DNA from: F1-120-MAGs238 sp964484185
GTDB lineage: Bacteria; Planctomycetota; Phycisphaerae; Phycisphaerales; UBA1924
Assembly (NCBI GenBank): GCA_964484185.1
Contig: CAZAEQ010000021.1
Span: forward strand, 12,442 to 76,441
Direction: 5' to 3'
Length of the DNA: 64,000 nucleotides
The number at the start of each line of letters is the position of its first letter. Within the stretch, counting starts at the first letter, position 1. The notes under the pieces are model-generated. The model saw nothing but the letters and a program-made list of their open reading frames with translations, was not told the DNA's origin and did not search any database. This document shows, in pieces, positions 51,234 to 60,186 of the stretch. Position numbers and translations under genes: made by a program.

Positions 51234-53632
51234 AAGCTGTTGCAGCTCGACTGGCCATGCTGGTGCGATGCATCGCGATTCTGCTGGTAGCTCAAGTGTC
51301 GCTCAAGACGCACGCCGCGCCGCCTCCGGCAAGCATTGTGTCTGTTGATTTTGGATACAACGGCATCATGCCATTTGAGCGATGGGGACCAGTGCGGGTG
51401 ACCGTGACGGCCAACACGGGCGCATTTACCGGCACCGTCGAAATTCGGTATAGGCAGGACATACTCCAGAGCCAGGTTATTTCTGTACCGGCAAGTGCGG
51501 CAGCAGGCACAAGTGTTCCAGTCGAAGCGGTCGTGAATTTCCCGCACAAGGTCGACGACATCACTGTCACGTTGTTTGATAGCGGTGAGAGGCCGATCGA
51601 TCGAGCAAAGTTCGGCCAACCCTCGGGCGCGGACGATCAGGTGACAATTCCGCTCAGCCTGGATCAGGGTGAAGGTCTTATCGGGTGCGTGGGAAAGGTC
51701 TCGGCTGTTGATGCACTCAGGGCCCGCTGGCATGGTGTGCCGGCTGAAGTGTTTTCATACAGCTATCAGGCTCTCGTGCCTCGAAACGCGGCGGAGATGG
51801 AGATCATTCGTCGAAAGCGGAGCGCGCGTCTTCGCGCGGTTGCGGTGAAGCCAGAAGCGCTTTCGACATCCTGGGCGGCGTTCGATTCACTGGAAGCGCT
51901 GGTCGTTCGCACGGAAGAAGTCAGTGACCGCATAAGTGATGACTCTCGCAATGCAATCTTGCAATGGGTGCAAGGTGGCGGACGGCTGATTCTGGAGGTT
52001 GATCAGATCGGCGAGGCGTGGTCGCAGTGGGTGGGGCCTCAGCTCGCTAAGCAGATCAAGATAAGCGATCAAGCCAGGATCAATGTTCCGCAAGAGCTTG
52101 GGCGGGTGCTCAAGGCCCCGGTGCTGGTCGACACACTTTCCAACCCGCCTGCGCCAACGGTTCAACCTGGTCAAGTGCCCGGAGTCCCTCCCAAGCCTGA
52201 TGACGATGTCGAGATCGTTGACCCGGCTAAGAAAATTCCTGAGGATCTGCGCGAAAAACTCGTGCCAGCAACGACCATGTCGGCTCGGAGCATTGAGATA
52301 TCAAACGCGCTCCGAGACCAGGGTTGGGCGGCGTCGTGGGCGGTCGATGGAAAGAGCCTTATCGCGCAGGGGCCGGTGGGCTTTGGAACCATCACGATCG
52401 TCGGATTCGATCCGGCGTTCGCCGCGGCAGTGCCGAATTATGAAGCAAGCTATCGACTCTGGTTGAGCGTGCTTCAGGGACCACTGGAAGACTGGGTGTC
52501 GTGTCATGATCTGGGTGATTCAACGCGGAGCTTTTACTGGCAGCGGCTGGGAAATTCAGGCGCAAGCGAGTTTCAGCGCCGCGCGATCTGGGTCGCGCTG
52601 AACAAAGTTGCAGAAGGGCCTGCAAGCGCGTTCAGCCCGTTTGTTGTCATCGGCGGCGTCGCCGCAGTGATCTTGCTGCTTGCCGTGTTCATTGGGCCGG
52701 TTGACGCAATCGTGCTCAAGCTCAAATCCGCTCGCCAGGTGTCATGGTTGACCGCGCTGGGTTGGATCGGCCTTATGACGTTACTCGCTGCATTTGCCCC
52801 GATGGTCATCCGTGGCGATCTGAAGTCAATCATCATCCGTGAACGCGTGATCGATCAATCTCCCGGTTCGCCAATCTGGACCAGTACCGCCACCGGTGTC
52901 TTCGCCAGTTCATCCGGATTTCACCCGGTACATATTGATACGCCGACGATCTTTCTGCGAGGCGCCAGCATCAGCGACAGTTATTCCCAGACACGGGAGC
53001 TGCTGGCTCCAGTCCGCTGCGTTCAAGGTGACATTATTGTCGGCGAGAAAAGAATTTCGTCAACTATTCCAAGCGATATTGAGCAGGGACAGTGGGCGTT
53101 TCGAACACTCCTTGAAGAAGGGCCGGCCGGTGAGAAAGACAGGATCGGTACAGTGGTGCACGCGGGGAAGAACGATTGCAAAATCGAAATCACGTTTCCC
53201 CCTGGGCTGAAAACTATTCCCACTGTCCGTTCTGCAAAGCTTCGTGTCGGGACTGTGGACATGGACGCTCAGTCAGTAATTCCGGGCACAACGGTGGGGG
53301 AGCCACTGCAACTGACGTTTTCCGCCCTGCCTGACTCTGCTCCATCAACAACCCGCTGGAATGAATTCTGGTCTGGAGTAACAACTCAGGTCGACTTTGG
53401 TCAAAGCAATGCGTGGAGCGATCACATGCCGGGGGCAGAGCGCAGGAGACTGGCGATTGAGCATCATTTGCGGACCGGAAATTACGCACTCTTGACTCTC
53501 TCGTACACAGAGCCAGATTCAAATGTCAAGCTTGCAGACACCGATGCACAGTACCTCACGGGGTCTACCTATCGGATACTTATTCCGCTTGCTGCACCAG
53601 CCAGTGTCCCGGATTCAGGAGCGACTCCATGA
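51230..53632 (+). CDS. Uncharacterised 800-residue envelope protein of the MoxR cluster
   Basis: The protein starts at GTG 51230 with a signal peptide (L-A-M-L-V-R-C-I-A-I-L-L-V-A-Q-V, cleavage near T-H-A-A). A beta-rich N-terminal region of about 140 residues and a glutamine-amidotransferase-like fold (about 160-400; V-Q-G-G-G-R-L-I-L-E-V) come before two helices (about 470-530; V-V-I-G-G-V-A-A-V-I-L-L-L-A-V-F and I-G-L-M-T-L-L-A-A-F-A). A beta-rich C-terminal domain of about 260 residues ends the protein. I know no functional name for it. Its ends overlap the BatA-like gene and the ABC ATPase gene by four bases each, so it is an integral member of the set. A role as an exported assembly or sensor component is inferred. 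Confidence 0.8.
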   Translation: MKAVAARLAMLVRCIAILLVAQVSLKTHAAPPPASIVSVDFGYNGIMPFERWGPVRVTVTANTGAFTGTVEIRYRQDILQSQVISVPASAAAGTSVPVEAVVNFPHKVDDITVTLFDSGERPIDRAKFGQPSGADDQVTIPLSLDQGEGLIGCVGKVSAVDALRARWHGVPAEVFSYSYQALVPRNAAEMEIIRRKRSARLRAVAVKPEALSTSWAAFDSLEALVVRTEEVSDRISDDSRNAILQWVQGGGRLILEVDQIGEAWSQWVGPQLAKQIKISDQARINVPQELGRVLKAPVLVDTLSNPPAPTVQPGQVPGVPPKPDDDVEIVDPAKKIPEDLREKLVPATTMSARSIEISNALRDQGWAASWAVDGKSLIAQGPVGFGTITIVGFDPAFAAAVPNYEASYRLWLSVLQGPLEDWVSCHDLGDSTRSFYWQRLGNSGASEFQRRAIWVALNKVAEGPASAFSPFVVIGGVAAVILLLAVFIGPVDAIVLKLKSARQVSWLTALGWIGLMTLLAAFAPMVIRGDLKSIIIRERVIDQSPGSPIWTSTATGVFASSSGFHPVHIDTPTIFLRGASISDSYSQTRELLAPVRCVQGDIIVGEKRISSTIPSDIEQGQWAFRTLLEEGPAGEKDRIGTVVHAGKNDCKIEITFPPGLKTIPTVRSAKLRVGTVDMDAQSVIPGTTVGEPLQLTFSALPDSAPSTTRWNEFWSGVTTQVDFGQSNAWSDHMPGAERRRLAIEHHLRTGNYALLTLSYTEPDSNVKLADTDAQYLTGSTYRILIPLAAPASVPDSGATP

Positions 53633-54597
53633 TTGAACTCAAGGGTCTCACCAAGCGCTTTCGTGTTGGCAACCAGATTATCAGCGCGCTTGATTCACTC
53701 GATCTTTCGATCGGCGCAGGTGAAGTTTTTGGATTTATTGGCCCCAACGGCGCGGGCAAAAGCACCACGATGAAGATCCTTGCTGGCTTGCTCGCGGCCG
53801 ATGAAGGCTCAGCGATCGTGGCGGGGTTTGATACTCGGAAAGATGGCGACTTGATACGGCGGACGCTGGGCTATATGCCAGACTTTCTTGGCGTGTACGA
53901 CGACTTGACAGTTGATGAATACCTGCAGTTCTTCGCCGCCGCGTTTAAGATTCCGCGAGCCAGACGTCGGGCCGTCGTCGACCAGGTGCTCGAACTCACT
54001 GACCTTTCGCTCAAGAGAAAAGCAATGGTTGACAGCCTTTCCCGCGGCATGCAGCAGCGGCTGGGAATCGCGCGCGTTCTCATTCATGACCCCAAAGTCC
54101 TGTTACTTGATGAACCCGCATCGGGGCTTGACCCACGTGCTCGCATCGAGATGCGCTCGTTGATCACCGAACTTGGAAAAATGGGGAAGACAATCATGGT
54201 GTCTTCTCACATTTTGACCGAGCTTGGAGAAATGTGTACAAGCCTGGGCATGATCGAGCGCGGCAAATTGCTTTTTGCTGGTTCGCTTGAAGATGCATTC
54301 TCCCGCGCCCGTGCTGCTGGCTCGGGGCAGGAGCGAGTCAAAGTGATTCTTGAGGACTCAGGAACCGCGCCTGAGGTCGTCGTTGCCGATGTGCTGAAAG
54401 ACCACCGCGTCGCCAGTGCGGTGCAGGATTCAAGCGACCCATTAACGATCTCTATCCAGCTCGTTGCGGGCGAGCACGGACACCACTTCCTGCTTGCGAG
54501 ACTCCTGGCTGGCGGAGCGAGAGTTCGCGCCTTCACTCCCGAAACGCTCAAACTGGAAGATGCGTTTCTCAAGCTCACCACCGGAGCTTTGCAGTGA
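53629..54597 (+). CDS. ABC transporter ATPase, GldA/CcmA-like
   Basis: The 322-residue ATPase has Walker A G-P-N-G-A-G-K-S-T, signature L-S-R-G-M-Q-Q-R-L-G (Arg replaces the middle Gly of LSGGQ), Walker B V-L-L-L-D-E-P-A-S-G-L-D-P and the switch His in V-S-S-H-I-L. A C-terminal extension of about 100 residues is typical of exporters of the GldA/NatA/CcmA group. Its ATG overlaps the previous stop (ATGA), and the permease GTG overlaps its own stop, so ATPase and permease are made in step. It powers the adjacent ABC-2 permease. The substrate is unknown. Confidence 0.92.
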   Translation: MIELKGLTKRFRVGNQIISALDSLDLSIGAGEVFGFIGPNGAGKSTTMKILAGLLAADEGSAIVAGFDTRKDGDLIRRTLGYMPDFLGVYDDLTVDEYLQFFAAAFKIPRARRRAVVDQVLELTDLSLKRKAMVDSLSRGMQQRLGIARVLIHDPKVLLLDEPASGLDPRARIEMRSLITELGKMGKTIMVSSHILTELGEMCTSLGMIERGKLLFAGSLEDAFSRARAAGSGQERVKVILEDSGTAPEVVVADVLKDHRVASAVQDSSDPLTISIQLVAGEHGHHFLLARLLAGGARVRAFTPETLKLEDAFLKLTTGALQ

Positions 54598-56495
54598 AAG
54601 CCGCCCGACTGCTTATTCCATTTCAAACGCTGTGGTCGCTGGCATTTGGCCCGGTGTTCCAGAAAGAAGTCTACGTTTCAGGCCGCCGCACTTCGACGTA
54701 TTACGTGCGTTCCGCAGTCGCGTTGCTCCTTCTTGGAGTCATTGTCCTCACTTGCATTCCACTCGCGCTTGAATCTGGATCCAACGAGGGAGTCATAAAG
54801 CTCCAGCAAAGTCAGCAGATGGCGACCGTTTTGACCGCGGTAGTCATCGGATTTGATTTTGGCATCCTGATGCTCTTCACCCCCATTCTCATAGTCCCTT
54901 CAGTCATGGAAGAAGTGACCAAACGCACACTGCCCGCGCTGCTCACAACTCCTATTTCCGCGGCGGAGATCATCTTTGGGAAATTGCTGGGCCGCGGCCT
55001 GAATCTCATCGTTCTCGCGCTGATTCCCATGCCAATTCTGCTGGTGCTTCGAACCCTCGGCGGTGTCCCCGGAGAGATTGTTCCTGCAACCGTCTCAATG
55101 ATGTTGACTGGGACAATTCTCATTGGCAGCTTGTCGATTCTCATTTCAGTCTGGAGTCGAAAGCCAGGTGCGGGGATCGTTGCGACGTTCATCTTCTTCG
55201 TCGCGTTGCAGGCGATTCCACCGGTGGTGCTCGCACTCGCATGGGATCTAAAAATATTCCAGGTGCCAGAGCAGGTCATCGCAAGCCTCTCAGTGTTTTC
55301 GTCGCTGTTTGTGACTCTCCTGGTCAGTTTGGCGGGTGAAACGGCTCCGTTCCCGACAACTCAGCTCTGGATCATCAATTCTCTGTACAACTTGGCGATT
55401 TCCGCGGTACTTCTGTTTGTCGCAATCGCAATGCTCCGCCGCGTCATGCGTCGGGAAGGCAGCGGCGAGTCAGGTATGAGTTCCATCTCTGTCGATGACA
55501 CTGTTCTGGTTGTGCCACCAGCGGGGCTTACTACTGCCGCTCCTGGTTCAGCGAGTTCGCACGAGCCCGTACTCCACATCGCACACCGCGATCAACGTGA
55601 GGTCGGCGATCAGCCAGTCCTATGGCGCGAGGTTCGCCAACCGGTCTTCGCCAGGCAACGACACCTCTTCATCGCAATCGCGGCAGTCATCGGCTTACTC
55701 GTTCTTATTTTTTACCTGGGCAGGCATTCTCCAGTCGAAGCGATGCAAGTTGCTCTTGGCATTGCACTCGTCCTGGCCCTCTTGGGGTCCGCTGTTCTCA
55801 CCACTGGATCAATCGGCACTGAACGCGACAGCCAGACATGGGAAGTGTTGCTCACTACATCACTGTCTGCTCAAGAAATCTTGTGGGGCAAGTTTCTGGG
55901 AATACTGCGGCGTCAGCTAATCGTTCCCGCGCTCGGGGCAGGTTTCATGTTGCTGCTTGGGGTCGGTTTGTTAGGAAGTGTTCATCCCGCCGAAATCCTT
56001 CTCTGGCTTTGCCACACATGCGGCCCATTGTTCTTTCTCTCTGCCACCGGCGTGTTCTTCAGCCTGCTGTGCCGCAAGTCCACAAGTGCGGCAGTGTGGA
56101 ATCTGCTATTAGCGATAATCATCTGGGGCGTATTTCCAGCTGTTGTCGGCATCGTGTGCTATCCCATCGAGCGCTACTTCCTGCAGCAGAGCGACTTTTC
56201 AGATACCATCCTCTCCGGCGTTCTTCTCACCAACCCCGTCTTCTGTTTCTTCTCGACAGTTGGCGACGGCGGCATGGGGTCCGGCACGCGCTGGGCCTCT
56301 GGTAACTCCGTCACTCTTTTCGGGAACTACCAAGTCACGCTACTTGAGTTTGTCATTATCTCCCTGGTCGTGTGCGCCGGGTATGTCGCCGCTGGAATCG
56401 GTGTTCTATGCCTCGCAAAAACCCTGTTTCCCAGGTTGAGCGGCCGCGTTTCCGCCGAACCACAAGTAGATTCGCCGACTGTTGTGCCTCAATAA
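54594..56495 (+). CDS. ABC-2 type permease with internal duplication
   Basis: The 633-residue membrane protein starts at GTG 54594 and contains two ABC-2 permease halves. The first half carries T-K-R-T-L-P-A-L-L-T-T-P-I-S-A-A-E-I-I-F-G-K and the second S-Q-T-W-E-V-L-L-T-T-S-L-S-A-Q-E-I-L-W-G-K, the same conserved cytoplasmic element at about residues 110 and 425. About 12 helices are predicted. A single gene thus supplies both membrane domains of the transporter, together with the ATPase encoded just upstream. The family is like GldF-type permeases. It ends 64 bases before the next gene. Confidence 0.87.
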   Translation: MKAARLLIPFQTLWSLAFGPVFQKEVYVSGRRTSTYYVRSAVALLLLGVIVLTCIPLALESGSNEGVIKLQQSQQMATVLTAVVIGFDFGILMLFTPILIVPSVMEEVTKRTLPALLTTPISAAEIIFGKLLGRGLNLIVLALIPMPILLVLRTLGGVPGEIVPATVSMMLTGTILIGSLSILISVWSRKPGAGIVATFIFFVALQAIPPVVLALAWDLKIFQVPEQVIASLSVFSSLFVTLLVSLAGETAPFPTTQLWIINSLYNLAISAVLLFVAIAMLRRVMRREGSGESGMSSISVDDTVLVVPPAGLTTAAPGSASSHEPVLHIAHRDQREVGDQPVLWREVRQPVFARQRHLFIAIAAVIGLLVLIFYLGRHSPVEAMQVALGIALVLALLGSAVLTTGSIGTERDSQTWEVLLTTSLSAQEILWGKFLGILRRQLIVPALGAGFMLLLGVGLLGSVHPAEILLWLCHTCGPLFFLSATGVFFSLLCRKSTSAAVWNLLLAIIIWGVFPAVVGIVCYPIERYFLQQSDFSDTILSGVLLTNPVFCFFSTVGDGGMGSGTRWASGNSVTLFGNYQVTLLEFVIISLVVCAGYVAAGIGVLCLAKTLFPRLSGRVSAEPQVDSPTVVPQ

Positions 56496-56559
56496 ATGAA
56501 GGCTTTATAGCCTGGCGTGAGATTCTAAGCCAATCGCCCAAAACCGCCGATAATCAGGT

Positions 56560-59316
56560 GTGACTCTTCCAGCCCGAATTCAAGCTACATCAATAATAGC
56601 TGCCGCAGCTCTGTGCGCAGTCGTCTCTCCGTCGATAGGCCAGACAATCACGATCGAGCCACCCGAAGCTCGCCGGCCCGATGCCGCCAGGCGACTGGTG
56701 TCCCACTTCACGTTTGATGAGCAGGACAATCCGCAGGAAGTTCCGACCTATTGGTACCGCGGCCAGGACGAGCCAGCGATTGATCGCAAACGACCCGGGT
56801 TCCCAAATTGGAACAAGCCCATCCTCGATCTTGAAATGCATGCGTTAGGAACAGGCAGCGTCAAACTCCCCGTTCGTGGCGGCAGCACAAGCTTGATCCT
56901 CGAACGCGGCGTCATTCCTGTCTTTGAAGGGGCTGACTACCAGATCACCCTCATGGTCCGCACCCTGGGTCTCAAATCCGCCAAAGCAGTGGTGGAGGCG
57001 AGATTTCTCGATGCCAGCGGCAAGCTCATTCAATCCACCATCGTTCGATCGCGACCAGTCGCCACAAATGGTGAATGGAAAGAAGTCACGATCGACTTGC
57101 TCGGCGGAGCAACGCAGGTCGCATTTCTTCAAGTTGAGCTCCTGGTGCTTCAGGCAGACCAGCTCAAGACTCGCGGCGTAGTTTCGCCGGATCTTTCAGG
57201 AGCTGCGTGGTTCGATGAGTTGAAAGTGGTCCAACTGCCGCGAATCGAGCTCACAACGAAGTCGCTGGGCAACGTTCTCGTGTCGCCCGCAAAAACTACA
57301 CTTGAGGCGTCGGTGCGTGATCTGACTGGCGAACAACTTGATCTTCTGCTCGAGGTTTTTGACGGGCAAGGCAAGCGAGTGTTCGTAGAGCGTCGGGCTG
57401 TTCCGCCTGGCCGCTCAGTTACCAGTTTTGAGCCCAAACTCCCCGGGTATGGCTGGTATCGCTCGCGTGCAACAGTGCAAAGCGCTAAAGAGGCTGTTGG
57501 CGATGCCGCTGTCGATTTCGTCTACCTTCGTGAAGCAATCGCCGATTCGGTGGCCGACCACGCGCGATTCGGCCTTGTGACCGACGATTCGCATCCTGTA
57601 GCAATGCAAGCTATCACTGCACTTGCCTCTGGGCTCGCCGTTTCGCAGGTGTCGTTGCCAGCATGGTTTCCCGAGCTCGACAAAACCAATATCGCCAGCA
57701 ACATTCAGGCGCTGGTGCCGATCGTTGATGCGCTCACCCGCCGCGGAATTGCGGTTGGATTGTCGCTGCCACACACACCCGAGGAACTTGCTCAGGAAGC
57801 CAAGATCGATTCCAACCTGGTGTGGCCAGTATTCACGCTCAGTCCGGAGATCTGGCAGGCCTATCTTGACCCATATCTCGATCGATTCGGCCAGCGCGTC
57901 ACATTCTGGCGGATCGGCAGCATTCAGTCTCCGAATCAGGGCTCTCTCGCGACACTCCCTTCCCGCATCAATATCGTTCACAGTTCGCTCGGTCGCCTTG
58001 TCCCCGGTCCCACCGTCGGCATCACGATCCCCGGCGAATTCGCTGCACCAATCCTGGGCTCATCTGCCCGCGCAGTGGTCCGTGTTCCTCTGGATGTTCC
58101 TCCACAAGCAGTTTCGTTTCTCGCAGGTGCAAACCAGAGCTTCGTCATTCCACAAGTGACTGATTCGGCGCTCACGATTCAGCAGCGCATCGACGACCTC
58201 GCCCAGCGCACCATTGAACTCTGGGCCGCGATCGGCGATGATCCGACCACCAGTATCTCAATCGAGAGTCCATGGAACATCACCGGCAACCGTCGCCCCG
58301 AAGTCTCGCCCACTCCCGAATTCGCAGTCTTCCGCACGCTCGTGAACCATCTGGCCGGAATGCGAATCGTCGCACGGTTTCCAGCACCCCCCGGCATCCG
58401 GGCTTACATCCTCGCACCGGTCACATCGAGCAACCAGGGAACCATTGTCGCATGGAATGAGTCCGCAGCTCCAAGCAAGTCGTTCCTCACCGGCAGCTTT
58501 GGCCAGGGCAAAGTTCAGATCGTCGATCTCTTTGAAAACACCTCTGACGCCGTCATCGATATTCATGCCGATCAAGAGCTAGTTTCCCAACCAACACCTC
58601 CGCTGCGAATTCCGCTCTCCTCCTCCCCGGTCTTCATTGAAAACATTGATCTGCCACTCGTCAAGTTCATTTCTTCCGTAAAAATTGATCCGCCAGTTTT
58701 GGAGGCCACAACTCGCGCCAAAGAACATGCAATCGTGTTCAAAAACGCGTGGTCCAGCGGCCTCACAAGCCGTCTCTCCATCATCCGTCCGGGTGGCACA
58801 CTTTCCGCCGATGGAACCGCCGATCGCTCCTGGACCATCTCCCCGCGCGTTGGCCACTCCACGTTGGCGATTGGCGAAGAAGCTCGAATCCCGATCATGG
58901 TCGGGTTTGGCCCAGGTGAAGAAGCGGGCGGCAAGCAGTTCACTATCGACTTCGAGCTTGCCACAGAACGCCAATACGGCCGCATTCGCGTCAACACCGA
59001 AATCGAACTCGCACTCGCGGGCATCGATCTGCAAGCTCACGCCTTCCGATCGCCTGGCCCTGACGGCGCGGATGTGGTCATTGAGGCAGCACTGACCAAC
59101 GAAACAGGCCGTGCGATGAACGCCGAAATTACCGCGTTTGCCCCCGGCATGCCGCGGGACCGCCGCTCAATCCCAGCACTCGAAACTAACTCTCGCGCGA
59201 CTCGACGGTTTCTCTTTAAAGGCCTTGCGAAGCAACTCAGTGGCGCGCGAATCGTTCTCAGCGTCACCGAAGAGCAACAGGGCGTTCGACTGAACAAGTC
59301 AGTCATCGTGCCCTGA
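56560..59316 (+). CDS. 918-residue exported protein, possible TIM-barrel core
   Basis: From GTG 56560 the product has a signal peptide (I-Q-A-T-S-I-I-A-A-A-A-L-C-A-V, cleavage near S-I-G-Q). Residues of about 50-230 look like a carbohydrate-binding or jelly-roll domain (V-S-H-F-T-F-D-E-Q, Y-Q-I-T-L-M-V-R, A-A-W-F-D-E-L-K-V). The middle (about 330-620) has the rhythm of a glycoside-hydrolase-type barrel (F-G-L-V-T-D-D-S, I-V-D-A-L-T-R-R-G-I-A-V-G-L, V-T-F-W-R-I-G-S, I-S-I-E-S-P-W). The C-terminal third is beta-sandwich-like. I could not identify a catalytic pair. It is the last gene of the MoxR/ABC cluster and overlaps the end of the convergent methyltransferase gene by 18 bases. Confidence 0.75.
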   Translation: MTLPARIQATSIIAAAALCAVVSPSIGQTITIEPPEARRPDAARRLVSHFTFDEQDNPQEVPTYWYRGQDEPAIDRKRPGFPNWNKPILDLEMHALGTGSVKLPVRGGSTSLILERGVIPVFEGADYQITLMVRTLGLKSAKAVVEARFLDASGKLIQSTIVRSRPVATNGEWKEVTIDLLGGATQVAFLQVELLVLQADQLKTRGVVSPDLSGAAWFDELKVVQLPRIELTTKSLGNVLVSPAKTTLEASVRDLTGEQLDLLLEVFDGQGKRVFVERRAVPPGRSVTSFEPKLPGYGWYRSRATVQSAKEAVGDAAVDFVYLREAIADSVADHARFGLVTDDSHPVAMQAITALASGLAVSQVSLPAWFPELDKTNIASNIQALVPIVDALTRRGIAVGLSLPHTPEELAQEAKIDSNLVWPVFTLSPEIWQAYLDPYLDRFGQRVTFWRIGSIQSPNQGSLATLPSRINIVHSSLGRLVPGPTVGITIPGEFAAPILGSSARAVVRVPLDVPPQAVSFLAGANQSFVIPQVTDSALTIQQRIDDLAQRTIELWAAIGDDPTTSISIESPWNITGNRRPEVSPTPEFAVFRTLVNHLAGMRIVARFPAPPGIRAYILAPVTSSNQGTIVAWNESAAPSKSFLTGSFGQGKVQIVDLFENTSDAVIDIHADQELVSQPTPPLRIPLSSSPVFIENIDLPLVKFISSVKIDPPVLEATTRAKEHAIVFKNAWSSGLTSRLSIIRPGGTLSADGTADRSWTISPRVGHSTLAIGEEARIPIMVGFGPGEEAGGKQFTIDFELATERQYGRIRVNTEIELALAGIDLQAHAFRSPGPDGADVVIEAALTNETGRAMNAEITAFAPGMPRDRRSIPALETNSRATRRFLFKGLAKQLSGARIVLSVTEEQQGVRLNKSVIVP

Positions 59317-60186
59317 CGCTACTGACCCAGCACGACCGTGCCAGCGCGATGATTTCACGCGCGGGTCATCTGTGCGTGCCAGCACAAAAATCGAATAGCC
59401 GGGTTCCGTAGGCGAGATTGCAACGCCAGACTCGTTGACAACTTCGAGCAGCCGAAGCTTGGATTTCTCGATCAACTTCACCCATTGCTCAAGGTCATAG
59501 CTGCGAAGCTCGTAAGTGTCATCTACGTGCTGGACCTTTTTCCCTTCGTAGATTGTCAAATGGCTGATCACCTTCTCGAACCGTCCTTTAGCACCGCGTC
59601 CGCCGGGCGCTGGTAGATACTGCACGTTCTGGATCACCCGAGTCTTGCCAAGCCGCCCTTCCCAGCGATCTTCGTTGTCGGCTTCAACCCCATATGCCGA
59701 GAGCGACATGCCAATGACATACACGCCGCCTTGCTTCAGCAGCGACGCCACCGAGTTGAAATGCTGGATCATCAGTCGATCGGTTCGCAGATGCCGAATG
59801 GTGTTGATCGGAATGAAGGCGTAATCAAAACTCTGCGGCTTGCTCAAGCCCTCCAGATAACACATATCTCGTTTGACGAATCGCAGCAGTTTCTTCAACC
59901 TCGCAGGCGTGGCATTCCGCGCAAAACGCAGCATTGCGGCATTCAGGTCAACACCTGTGCCGCGGACGCCGCGTTTGGCCGCGGCGATCAATAATCGGCC
60001 GCTTCCGCATGCAGGTTCCAGCCAGTTGCCGCGGGGCTTGGCGGGCGACGCCACCCACCTGTCCGCGATATCAAATGTGCTCTGCACATCCTCTTTCGTT
60101 CCTGGAATGTGCAAAATATCGTAAATCCGCGGCAAGTCGTACAGCCCCGAAAGTGCGAATGCGTCAGCTTGTTTATCATGTGCCAT
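59299..60186 (-). CDS. Class I SAM-dependent methyltransferase
   Basis: From ATG 60186 the product is 295 residues. It has the SAM motif W-L-E-P-A-C-G-S-G-R-L-L (motif I), G-V-D-L-N-A-A-M-L (motif II) and F-D-Y-A-F-I-P-I-N-T-I-R-H-L (motif post-II), the standard class I Rossmann layout. The substrate cannot be told; the P-I-N-T-I-R-H-L segment recalls methyltransferases acting on small molecules. Its start codon shares two bases with the start codon of the divergent esterase gene (CATG), so one message or both must have little or no leader. Its end overlaps the 918-residue protein gene. Confidence 0.85.
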   Translation of the reverse strand: MAHDKQADAFALSGLYDLPRIYDILHIPGTKEDVQSTFDIADRWVASPAKPRGNWLEPACGSGRLLIAAAKRGVRGTGVDLNAAMLRFARNATPARLKKLLRFVKRDMCYLEGLSKPQSFDYAFIPINTIRHLRTDRLMIQHFNSVASLLKQGGVYVIGMSLSAYGVEADNEDRWEGRLGKTRVIQNVQYLPAPGGRGAKGRFEKVISHLTIYEGKKVQHVDDTYELRSYDLEQWVKLIEKSKLRLLEVVNESGVAISPTEPGYSIFVLARTDDPRVKSSRWHGRAGSVASGHDD

